A model generated the notes under the pieces. The model did no database searches, was not told where the DNA came from, and was given only the letters and a program-made list of their open reading frames with translations. Of a stretch of 64,000 nt of DNA, positions 7,810-15,902 are shown piece after piece. A program made the translations under genes and the position numbers. This DNA comes from CAYQQU01 sp964419545. Its GTDB lineage: Bacteria; Bacteroidota; Bacteroidia; Chitinophagales; Saprospiraceae. Within the stretch, counting starts at the first letter, position 1, and every line of letters starts with the position of its first letter. The DNA lies in NCBI GenBank assembly GCA_964419545.1, contig CAYQQU010000021.1, positions 15,844-79,843 on the forward strand, written 5' to 3'.

Positions 7810-8575
7810 GTTAACCCTCACTTTCCTGGGAACGGGCACCTCGCAGGGCGTACCCGTGATCGGCTGCTCCTGCGAGGTGTGCCGATCGGATGATCCTCGC
7901 GACAAAAGGCTGCGGACGGCTGCTCTCGTGCGCGCCGGCGACGTGAACCTGGTGGTCGATTGCGGCCCCGACTTCCGCCAGCAGATGCTGCGCGAATCGG
8001 TTACTTCCGTGGACGCCATCCTGTTGACGCACGAACATAACGATCACATTATCGGCCTGGACGATGTGCGGCCTTTCAACTTCGCTACTCGTAGCGATAT
8101 GCCCGTTTTCGCTACGCAGCGGGTCAACGACGAGCTGCACCGGCGCTTCGCCTATATCTTTCAGCCCGATCCTTATCCGGGTATCCCCCGTATCCGGCTG
8201 CATACCCTCACGCCTCATCAGTCCTTCTCCGCCGGCGGCGTGGAGGTCCGCCCCATCGAGGTTTGGCACGGCCGCCTGCCGGTGCTGGGGTTTCGCTTCG
8301 GCGACCTGACCTACCTCACCGATATCAAGACCATAACCGATACCGAGTTCGAAAAAGTAAAAGGCTCTAAGGTGCTGGTCGTCAGCGCGCTGCACCATAA
8401 AGCCCACTACTCTCACCTCAACCTGGAAGAAGCACTGGCGTTTGTCGATCGCGTAGCGCCCGAAAGGGCCTATCTCACCCACATCAGCCACCGCATGGGG
8501 CGCCACGTCGATACGGCGCCGTCCCTGCCGCCCAATGTGTTTCTGGCTTACGACGGGCTGAAGGTGAGGGTTTAA
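7793..8575 (+). CDS. MBL-fold metallo-hydrolase (PhnP-like) with a non-canonical start
   Basis: Metallo-beta-lactamase-fold hydrolase of the PhnP/RNase Z-like branch, about 260 residues. Visible are the opening strand TFLGTGTSQGVPVIGC, the Cys pair GCSCEVCRSDD, the metal-binding HEHNDH, and later HHKAHYSHLN and THISHRMG. The first strand and GTGTSQG turn lie upstream of the first GTG (7856), so a start there would destroy the fold. In this frame between 7751 and 7856 there is no ATG, GTG or TTG; the best candidate is CTG at 7793 (giving Met-Lys-Thr-His-Asn-Lys-Leu). That start overlaps the preceding gene by 17 bp. Likely activity is phosphodiester hydrolysis, inferred from the family. Confidence 0.8.
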   Translation: MKTHNKLTLTFLGTGTSQGVPVIGCSCEVCRSDDPRDKRLRTAALVRAGDVNLVVDCGPDFRQQMLRESVTSVDAILLTHEHNDHIIGLDDVRPFNFATRSDMPVFATQRVNDELHRRFAYIFQPDPYPGIPRIRLHTLTPHQSFSAGGVEVRPIEVWHGRLPVLGFRFGDLTYLTDIKTITDTEFEKVKGSKVLVVSALHHKAHYSHLNLEEALAFVDRVAPERAYLTHISHRMGRHVDTAPSLPPNVFLAYDGLKVRV

Positions 8576-8660
8576 ATTTTTGATCAGCTAACGAACTAAT
8601 TTTCTTATATTTATACTACCGGGCTGCAAAAGACCTCGCCCATTTCCATTGAAACAAAAA

Positions 8661-9287
8661 ATGACCAACATGTCAAAACTGGATTATATCACCATCGCGA
8701 TCGTCGTCGTCTGCGTAGCTGCCCTGATCTACCTGGTGTACAGCGTGATCAGCCTGATGGGCAACCCCAAACCCGCACCCACCGAACAAGTCGAAAGCCC
8801 GCCGGCCGATGACTTCTACGACGAAGACTCAACTTATACCTATGAGTCGGGCGGCTATACGGCGGACGGGGAATCGGCGCCGGGCCCCGACAGCACTACT
8901 TACGACTACGATGCTCCTGATCCCGCAGATACTCCCGCAGACGCCGGCAGCCGGACACCGACCAGCTACGAGGAAGAAGAGTCGGCAACCGATGCTGATC
9001 CGGAACCCTACGAAGAAACGGAAAGAGCTGATCCTTACGACCCTTCGGCCGCTTACATGGTGGTAGCCGGTACTTTTGAATACAAAGACGGCGCCGAAGC
9101 GGAAGTGCGCCGGCTGCGCAACCTGGGCTACGCGAGCGCGGAATACGGCCTGTTCAATCGGGGCGCCTACGCCGCAGTCATCGTCGATCGCTTCTCAGAT
9201 GTGGCTGACGCCCGGGCCTTGGCCGAAGAGCTGCGCACCCGGCACGGCATCGAAGCTTATGTGCACGAAAAGCGCGGAGTGGAATAA
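8661..9287 (+). CDS. Membrane-anchored SPOR-domain protein
   Basis: A 208-residue protein with one N-terminal transmembrane helix (ITIAIVVVCVAALIYLVYSV), a long acidic Asp/Glu/Pro/Thr/Tyr-rich linker (residues ~35-130), and a C-terminal SPOR domain (~residues 133-205: AYMVVAGTFEYKDGAEAEV, then VIVDRFSDVADARALAEEL). SPOR domains bind denuded glycan strands of peptidoglycan, often at division sites, so the linker probably spans the periplasm. I use ATG 8661; ATG 8670 is equally possible and the open frame begins with a TTG at 8649. A 7-of-8 match to the -7 motif (TATATTTA) is at 8606-8613. No division genes are adjacent. Confidence 0.85.
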   Translation: MTNMSKLDYITIAIVVVCVAALIYLVYSVISLMGNPKPAPTEQVESPPADDFYDEDSTYTYESGGYTADGESAPGPDSTTYDYDAPDPADTPADAGSRTPTSYEEEESATDADPEPYEETERADPYDPSAAYMVVAGTFEYKDGAEAEVRRLRNLGYASAEYGLFNRGAYAAVIVDRFSDVADARALAEELRTRHGIEAYVHEKRGVE

Positions 9288-9382
9288 GGGAAGAGCTACC
9301 GGTAGCATATTTTGTACGCAATGATTGCCGTTTGCGCCTGCGGCGCTGCGAATGAAGCCCCAAACCGTGGATCGCTACCTCA

Positions 9383-11893
9383 TCATTGCCGGACAATCTT
9401 GCGGATCGTCCGCGCTCCGCTGTCCGGGTCCATGATTTCCAGCCAGTAAAAACCGGCCGGCAGGCCTGTCAGGGAGAGCTGGGGTAACAACACTCCGGTG
9501 CGCACCGGTCTGCCCGCCGCGTTCAGCAGCCGGTAGCGGTAGCGGTCGTAGCGGCCGTCCGGCAGTGCGATGTACAGGTCGTCGTTCGCCGGGTTGGGAT
9601 AGGCGCGCAGGCCGGCCTCCAGCTGTGCCGTCTGGTCTTCGGTATCCGTAAATCCGGGGGTGACGTCGCCGACGACCGGGCGCAGCATCAGCGATCCGCC
9701 CGGGAAATTGGCCGGTATCGGCTGCCAGCCCTGGCCGAATTCCTGGCTGATGAATTCCTTGCCCCCGGGCGAGTTCTGGTCATAGCCCACGGGGATGCAC
9801 TGGGTGTTCGTACAGGAGGTTTCCTGCTGCCAGCCGATGTAGAAGTCGCCGGGCGGAAGATAGAGCGGTTTGTTCTCTCCTGCGGCGTCAACCAGCGGGT
9901 AGGTGGTGAATCCCTGGAGGGTGTCTAAGACGTTGCTGGCGTAGAACGGCTGCACGAACAGTTGCTCGTATTCCGGTTCGTTATCGAGTTCGCCGACCCA
10001 CACCTTGAGGTTGAAGCGCTGATCGGAAACGTCGTTGGTGGTGAACGGCAGGTGGATGCTGATCGCGCGCAGGCTGTCTTCGACAATGGCCGTGTAACGC
10101 ACCGCGACGTTCGTACCCTGGCCGGCTACGAGGCCCATTTCCGCCGTCCCGTCATCGTATGCGAAATAATTGTCGAAAACGGTTAACGCCCGCACCGTAT
10201 CGTTGCGAAGAACGGCTTCAAACCCGGGGTCCGACACCTGCGAGGCGTTGGTCAGCCGGTAAACCGTTTCGAAAGCAGGCCGTTCCACATCGTCAAAAGT
10301 AGGGCCCTGCATGAGCTGCAGGTAGTCGTCGAAAACGGAAGGAAAACCGGTGGGATCGTCAACCAGCGAATACTCGCGCAAGAGGGGCGTCCCGTTGAGG
10401 ATATTGGCTTCCTGCCCGTTGAAGAGCGTCACCTCGAACAAGGAAGTCCCGGTATTGACCTCTTCGATGCGCACTGCTGAAGGGGCGGCGTTCAGGGCCT
10501 GATCGGCGTGGTTGAAGAGTTGTACGTCCAGCTGCTGGGCCAGTTCTTCCCCGGCTACCGGTCCGAAATGCCGCCACGGCATGCTGCGGTACCGGCCGAG
10601 AATGCTCGCGGGCTCCTGCGTGAAGGCGATATCGGCGAAGGTGGTGTCGAATTCGTTGCGGTCCAGGCGAACGTAGTCCAGGTGCCAGAGGTCCAGCAAT
10701 CCGGAGCGCTCCGAAAAATTGGTGAAGCGAAACTGAAAGCCGTTATAGCGAAAAGTATCGGGTACGGAAAAGGTGTAAAACAGAAATGGTTCTTCCACCG
10801 AATTGGGCTGATTGGGCGGCGCCCCTTCGAAGGTGCGGCGAGTATCCCAGACGCCCGAGGGGCCTTTGTACTGCAGAATGATCGAGTCTTGAGGTTCCGG
10901 TTTGTTGCCCAGCCCTTTGCGTTGCAGCCAGAAAGAGAGGACGAGATCGCCGGTGCTGAAGCCCGACAAGTCGAGATAGGCGGACGTCAGCCGGTCGGCT
11001 TCTCCGTATCCGCCGCCGTAGGCTTCTCCGCGGCGACTGATGCCGTCAAAAGTGGCTACGCCGTAAGAAGGCGGGCGCACGCCCAGGTCGTTATTGATAA
11101 AGGCGTCCTTATCCAGCCAGTGCGTAGCCGCCGGGAAAGGCCCGTCGTACGAAAAGTCGTCCATAAACGGCAGGGTCAAAGTATCGCCGCGCACGAAGAA
11201 CGAATAGACGATCGTATCACACACGGTAAAAGTATCGCAGAGCACCACGCAGAGGTCGTCCCGCCCTGCGTATCGGCTGGAGCGGTAAATAAAAGTGTTG
11301 ACCGGCGTGTTGTAATCCGTGAGATAGCCCAGCTGTTCGCGCCCTTCGTAGTTGTCGGGGCAGTCGAAAATGTCGGTGCAGCCCAGCGGACCGGGCAGCG
11401 AGCCGAGGTCGGCGGCCAGCGGCGTGAGGGTCTCAGTATCCACGATCAGGTCGGGGCCGTCGATGGTGGCGCCCGGCCGGCGAGCGATGAAATGGTAAGA
11501 GCGGCTGCGGCAGTCGCCTGCTTCGCAATACTGAACTTCCACGACTTCTTTCCCGGCGACGGCGTCGCCATTGGCGATGTAGAGCAGTTCATCTGTCCCC
11601 TCCATCACAGTGGCCGTAGCGAGCGTCAATTCGTCGCAGTTGACGCAGCTGTAGTCGCCGTCGCCGCCCAGCCCTACGGTATCGATCTGGATCTCGATCA
11701 GGGCCGAGTCGCCGGCGATCACGTAATTGACGCCGGGCGTGCCGATGTCTCCGCAGAGCGATTTGGGGGCGGCGGGCGCCTCGGCAGGTTGCGGATAGGC
11801 GGAAAGCCGGGTGATGGGAACGAGTTCCAGCTTCTGCGCGGCGGCGGAGAGCGCGAGGCAGGAGCCGAACATCAAGGTGAAGAGCAATCTCAT
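9383..11893 (-). CDS. Secreted T9SS type A protein with jelly-roll-like domain
   Basis: An 836-residue secreted protein. Signal peptide MRLLFTLMFGSCLALSAAAQ. The first ~240 residues are Cys-rich beta modules (SCVNCDELTL, YCEAGDCRSRSYHF, VVLCDTFTVCDTIV). Residues ~245-400 (PFMDDFSYDGPFP, VATFDGISRRGEAYGG) resemble the lectin-like jelly-roll domains common in T9SS cargo. The final ~80 residues (LRAYPNPANDDLYIALPDG, LTGLPAGFYWLEI) are a type A sorting domain. It is therefore expected to cross the outer membrane by T9SS and be attached or released. No catalytic motif is evident. A perfect -7 element ends five bases before its ATG. Confidence 0.85.
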   Translation of the reverse strand: MRLLFTLMFGSCLALSAAAQKLELVPITRLSAYPQPAEAPAAPKSLCGDIGTPGVNYVIAGDSALIEIQIDTVGLGGDGDYSCVNCDELTLATATVMEGTDELLYIANGDAVAGKEVVEVQYCEAGDCRSRSYHFIARRPGATIDGPDLIVDTETLTPLAADLGSLPGPLGCTDIFDCPDNYEGREQLGYLTDYNTPVNTFIYRSSRYAGRDDLCVVLCDTFTVCDTIVYSFFVRGDTLTLPFMDDFSYDGPFPAATHWLDKDAFINNDLGVRPPSYGVATFDGISRRGEAYGGGYGEADRLTSAYLDLSGFSTGDLVLSFWLQRKGLGNKPEPQDSIILQYKGPSGVWDTRRTFEGAPPNQPNSVEEPFLFYTFSVPDTFRYNGFQFRFTNFSERSGLLDLWHLDYVRLDRNEFDTTFADIAFTQEPASILGRYRSMPWRHFGPVAGEELAQQLDVQLFNHADQALNAAPSAVRIEEVNTGTSLFEVTLFNGQEANILNGTPLLREYSLVDDPTGFPSVFDDYLQLMQGPTFDDVERPAFETVYRLTNASQVSDPGFEAVLRNDTVRALTVFDNYFAYDDGTAEMGLVAGQGTNVAVRYTAIVEDSLRAISIHLPFTTNDVSDQRFNLKVWVGELDNEPEYEQLFVQPFYASNVLDTLQGFTTYPLVDAAGENKPLYLPPGDFYIGWQQETSCTNTQCIPVGYDQNSPGGKEFISQEFGQGWQPIPANFPGGSLMLRPVVGDVTPGFTDTEDQTAQLEAGLRAYPNPANDDLYIALPDGRYDRYRYRLLNAAGRPVRTGVLLPQLSLTGLPAGFYWLEIMDPDSGARTIRKIVRQ

Positions 11894-11898
11894 GGCTA

Positions 11899-11906
11899 CA
11901 AAATTA
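11899..11906 (-). promoter_or_regulatory. -7 element directly before the T9SS gene start
   Basis: On the minus strand this is TAATTTTG (TAnnTTTG), five bases upstream of the ATG at 11893. As with ruvX, the implied transcript would have almost no leader. Confidence 0.45.
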
Positions 11907-12051
11907 ATGGCGAATGGCGCCGTAAAAAATTTCCGGTATCTGCCCCTGAAAAATCAACATTGAAACGAGGCCCCGGGATTTTTGTTGTTCCGTTTTGCTG
12001 CGGGCAATCGGGTTTGCAATCCAGCCTGCGAACCTGGCCGGGTGGCCGGAT

Positions 12052-15000
12052 TCAAAACGGATCCTCTTCCTGGGGCGCGTCGTCGGGCGCGGTCTCCGGC
12101 GGGCAGCTTTCCGGGCGGGTGCTGGTCAGGTAGATGTCTACCTGGCGGCCCATGCGCACCATGCGGCCTATGTCGTAGGCCGGTTCCTGCTTCCAGATGT
12201 AAGCGTTCTCGCGGTCGTCTACATCGCCGTAAACGTTGCCTACGGCCAGGTTCATGCTGTTGATAAGGAAGACCCCGGCTTCGTAGTCTTTACAGACGAG
12301 GTCGGGCAGTACGACCATATCGGTCTGTTTTTCCGTGATGACAAATTCGAGCATGGCGCCCATAGGCACTTTCATCCCCTTCTGCAGGTCGTCCTGGGTG
12401 ATTTTGCGGCCCTGGTAATAGAAGTGTTTGATCATATTCTCTTCTTCCCGGCTGTTGTACACCCTTTCTTTAACGCGGAAGCGCAGGCCGAGGCGTTTCA
12501 GTTTGCGCGTGTATTGTTCGTATTTGTAGCTGCCGATCAGGTTGGGCAGGTTGACCAGGTCGGGCTGGCTCTTACTGATCACCAGGTAGATGCGCCGGTT
12601 TTTCTTTACGCGCGAGAAGGCCTTTGGGTCCTGCTCCAGCACTTTATTGGGCCGCTCGTCGAGGATGAAGATCGAGTCGCTGATGACTACCGAGAAGCTG
12701 CGGCTGCGGGCTTTCTTGATGGCTTCTTCCACCTGCAGCCCTACGTAGTTGTGTACTTGCAGGGACTCGCCGTGGTGGGTGTAAAGGGACAGCCCCCAGG
12801 TGATCAGGAGGAGCAGGCCGAGGATCAGCCCCAGCATGCCGGCGAAATTGACGAGGAAGATCGGCGACCGGAGGAAATTCCAGATTTTCTTCAGGATATC
12901 CTGGGCGCGTTCGCGGAAAGTTTCCGCTACCGGCTTTTCGGCTACTGCGGCGTTCTGATCCTGATACTGCGGTGGCCGGCCGGGCGGCCCGGCGTAGTTT
13001 ACGGTTTCGGCGACGGCGTCGAGTCCTGGCTCTACGGCCAGTACAGTGGCGGCTGCGGGCGCCTTTTTTTCTTTTTTAGGCATCGCAAAAGTCAGGATGC
13101 GGTCGATGAATTCGAAGGGTTTGTATCCGTTGAGGGCCGCCTGGTGGAAGATGGCGGTTGCCGGCGTCATGCCCGGCAGTGAGTTGACTTCGATGATGAT
13201 CGTTTCGGGCCGCCGGTCGGGGAAGATGCGCACGAAAGCGTCGATGCGCGCGTAGCCCTGCACGTTGAGGATGCGGGCGGCGCGTTCGAGGTCTTCCTTT
13301 ACGTAGGGCGCCACCTCCTGATACGTCCGGGGGCCGTTGCCGAAGCGTGCCGGCGTTATGTTCTGGCCTTCGCCGGCCAGGAATTTTTCTTCCAGGGAAA
13401 GTACCTCTCCGCTGGCGAGCGTCTCGGACGGCTCGAAAATTTCGTATTCCAGGCCGCCGTCGGCCCGGCGGTGGGTAAGCAGGCCGCCGGTGATCTCCAG
13501 GAAATGGGCGGCGCCTTCCGGTTTCACCATTGCTTCGAAGAGCACCGCCTCCTTGCGGGGAAATTCCTCGCGCGGCCGGAGTTTGAGCAGCCGGCGGGCT
13601 TCGTCGCCCCGTTCGCCTTGCGGGCGGAAGAGGAGCCGGGTATAAGCCAGCAGCTGTTCGCGATTGTTGATCACTATTACCGCTGAGCTGCAGCCGTCGT
13701 CTACCGGTTTGGCGACCAGCGGATAGGTCAGATAGCTTTCTACTTTGGCGGTAAAGTCCTCCGGATCGGCTGCAAATTGTTCTTTTTTCATCAGCAGTTG
13801 CTCCGTCACCGGGAAGCCGTTGCGGCGCAGGGTGCGCAGCGTCCGGTATTTGTCGATGGTGATCTCCGACGATTGCCGGTTGGAGCCGTTATAGGGCAGG
13901 CCTACTGCGTCGAGGGCCGCCTGCAGTTGCCCGTCTTCTCCGGGGCGCCCGTGCAGGGCGATGAAGACGCCGTCGACCAGGCTGGAGAGGGCCGCGAGGC
14001 TCAGTTGCTGAGGAGAAAAAACGGTATCGGTAGTAGCGTATTTGGCGGTGATATCCGCGCATTGTTCCTTGATCGCTTCCACGACTTCGTGCGGGCTCCA
14101 GTTGAGGATGCGGTCGCGGATGTCGTCGGCGTTGTCTTTCAGCAACAGGTTGACCGGCAAACGGTAAAGGGCGTAGCTTTTGTCGTCGCCCAGCAGGAAG
14201 ACGGGGATCGGGTCGTACTTGTCCGAGCTGGCGAGTTTTTCGAAGACGTTCCGTCCGCTTTCCACGGAGATATGCCGTTCGAAAGAGTAGCCGCCCATGA
14301 TGACGGCGATGCGTTTTTTGTCCGGCGCTTCGGTCTTCAGCGAGGCCACGGCCCGGTCGAGCCGGTCGAGCAGAGCCGCCAGGGCTTGATCACCGGGCTG
14401 CTCGGCCAATCGTTCCTGGAGGGAAGCCCGGATGACGAAAGTGAGGAACTGCGAGGGGTTGAGTCCGATCTCGGCGGCCTGGTGGAAGAAAAATGAAGAC
14501 GGCAGCATTCCCGAGGTCGTATTCGGGTCGTTGAGGAAGAGGCGTTCTTCCGCAGTGATGAAGCCGTCGATGCGGGCGTAGGTCTGGAAGCCCAGCTCGG
14601 TGAACAGGCGCTCGCACTCGCGGCGGATGGCGTCGGTCTGTGCGGGCGGCAGTTTGATGGGCGTCTCTTTGCGGGAGAGGCCGGGCAGGTATTTGCTGCG
14701 GTAGTCGAATACCTCTTTGCCTTTTACGATCTCGGTAGGCGGCAGGGCCACGGCCGAGCCGTCTTCTTTGCGGATGACGATGCAGGAAAATTCTTTGCCG
14801 TGGATGAATTCCTCCAGGATGACCTTTTGCTCGTCGAGGTGGCTTTCCAGTACGAATACGTCGCTGGCGGCGGCGGCGCCGGCTTTTTCGTTGAGCCAGG
14901 CCAGCAATTCTTCCGGGTGGTGAAGGGTGGCGTGTTCGTCGTTGAGCCGGACGTCCATCGGGAAGCCGAGGCCGTCCCGGATATCGGTGAGCAGGCGCAC

Positions 15001-15762
15001 GTGGTCGATGCGGTCGTATTCGCTGTCGGCCAGCCAGCTGCCTACCGGGATCAGTTCCCGGAAGAACGCGCGGTTGACGGCTTCCTCGAAATCGACGGCC
15101 GTACTATGCTCGTCGATGATGGCCACGCCGATCGAGGAGCCCTGGTTGGCCGGTCGGATCACCATGGGAAAGCCGATGCGATCGGCAGCTGCGTCGAAAA
15201 ACGCACTGACCGGGTGGTCGATCCACTCTGCACGCGAAAGCACCATGATGTTGGGGCGGTCGAACCCGCGCTCGCCCATCAGGTCTTTTTGCAGGGCTTT
15301 GTCCATGCCGATCTGGCTGGCGCGCACGCCGGAGCCGGTATAGGGGATGCCGAGGTCGGCGAGTTCCTGCTGGATATGGCCGTCTTCGCCGTAAAGACCG
15401 TGGAGGGCGAGGAAGGCGAGGTCGATGAGGTCGGGCAATTCGGAGGGGGCGACGCGCCGCCCTACCTGTCGGATCAGGTTTTCTTTTTCTGCGGCGGATA
15501 GTTCTCCCAGGCTTTCCAGGTAGACCTGAAAATGATGGGGCGACGGGGGCAGGGCGGCGACGGGCGGGTAGAAATCGCGAATGGTGCCCTTGTATAAGTA
15601 GGGCCATTCGAGGAGGATGAAGTCGCGGTGGCTGTCCACAAAAATGGGTATCGGCTCGAATACCGATTTGTTGAGGTTATCGTATACCGTACGGCCGCCC
15701 GCAAAGGAGATCTCCCTTTCCCGCGAAGGTCCGCCAAAGAATATACCTGCTTTTATCTTCAT
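12052..15762 (-). CDS. ddl: Double D-Ala-D-Ala ligase module fused to a membrane anchor and three PASTA domains
   Basis: A 1,236-residue fusion. Residues ~1-470: Ddl-like ATP-grasp module with FFGGPSREREISFAGG, LALHGLYGEDGHIQQ, MDKALQK, GSSIGVAII, EEFIHGKEFSCIV and FDYRSKYLPG; the metal-binding E-x-N region reads LNDPNTTSGM, with Asp where Glu is usual. Residues ~480-890: second module with IMGGYSFERHISVESG, ALHGRPGEDGQLQ, LVAKPVDDGCSSAV and a canonical EVNSLPGMTPAT. A ~75-residue linker leads to one transmembrane helix (~970-991), then three PASTA domains (~1000-1215). Ddl makes D-Ala-D-Ala for peptidoglycan; PASTA domains bind peptidoglycan or muropeptides. In other Bacteroidota, to my recollection, ddl and a small PASTA gene are neighbours, so this looks like their fusion plus a ddl duplication. 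Start MKIKAGIFFGG at 15762 lies downstream of a perfect -7 element. Confidence 0.9.
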   Translation of the reverse strand: MKIKAGIFFGGPSREREISFAGGRTVYDNLNKSVFEPIPIFVDSHRDFILLEWPYLYKGTIRDFYPPVAALPPSPHHFQVYLESLGELSAAEKENLIRQVGRRVAPSELPDLIDLAFLALHGLYGEDGHIQQELADLGIPYTGSGVRASQIGMDKALQKDLMGERGFDRPNIMVLSRAEWIDHPVSAFFDAAADRIGFPMVIRPANQGSSIGVAIIDEHSTAVDFEEAVNRAFFRELIPVGSWLADSEYDRIDHVRLLTDIRDGLGFPMDVRLNDEHATLHHPEELLAWLNEKAGAAAASDVFVLESHLDEQKVILEEFIHGKEFSCIVIRKEDGSAVALPPTEIVKGKEVFDYRSKYLPGLSRKETPIKLPPAQTDAIRRECERLFTELGFQTYARIDGFITAEERLFLNDPNTTSGMLPSSFFFHQAAEIGLNPSQFLTFVIRASLQERLAEQPGDQALAALLDRLDRAVASLKTEAPDKKRIAVIMGGYSFERHISVESGRNVFEKLASSDKYDPIPVFLLGDDKSYALYRLPVNLLLKDNADDIRDRILNWSPHEVVEAIKEQCADITAKYATTDTVFSPQQLSLAALSSLVDGVFIALHGRPGEDGQLQAALDAVGLPYNGSNRQSSEITIDKYRTLRTLRRNGFPVTEQLLMKKEQFAADPEDFTAKVESYLTYPLVAKPVDDGCSSAVIVINNREQLLAYTRLLFRPQGERGDEARRLLKLRPREEFPRKEAVLFEAMVKPEGAAHFLEITGGLLTHRRADGGLEYEIFEPSETLASGEVLSLEEKFLAGEGQNITPARFGNGPRTYQEVAPYVKEDLERAARILNVQGYARIDAFVRIFPDRRPETIIIEVNSLPGMTPATAIFHQAALNGYKPFEFIDRILTFAMPKKEKKAPAAATVLAVEPGLDAVAETVNYAGPPGRPPQYQDQNAAVAEKPVAETFRERAQDILKKIWNFLRSPIFLVNFAGMLGLILGLLLLITWGLSLYTHHGESLQVHNYVGLQVEEAIKKARSRSFSVVISDSIFILDERPNKVLEQDPKAFSRVKKNRRIYLVISKSQPDLVNLPNLIGSYKYEQYTRKLKRLGLRFRVKERVYNSREEENMIKHFYYQGRKITQDDLQKGMKVPMGAMLEFVITEKQTDMVVLPDLVCKDYEAGVFLINSMNLAVGNVYGDVDDRENAYIWKQEPAYDIGRMVRMGRQVDIYLTSTRPESCPPETAPDDAPQEEDPF

Positions 15763-15788
15763 ATTTGCGGTTCTAAATTGCCGAACTG

Positions 15789-15796
15789 CAAAGGTA
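15789..15796 (-). promoter_or_regulatory. -7 element for the Ddl-Ddl-PASTA gene
   Basis: The minus strand reads TACCTTTG, a perfect TAnnTTTG, 26 bp upstream of ATG 15762. It lies between that ATG and the frame's earlier possible start at 15804, supporting 15762 as the true start. Confidence 0.55.
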
Positions 15797-15902
15797 GTGA
15801 ACATTCCAGGAATACCGCTTCCTGATTAGAACTATTAAATGCGCATCTTTGTGCTGTTTTCGAAAATCAAACCGCCGGAACCGGCGGGCGCCCTGCTATC
15901 CG

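Noticed and set aside
10508..12133. 541-codon open frame on the + strand
   Set aside because: Antisense to the T9SS protein at 9383-11893 and crosses its promoter; no recognisable domain.
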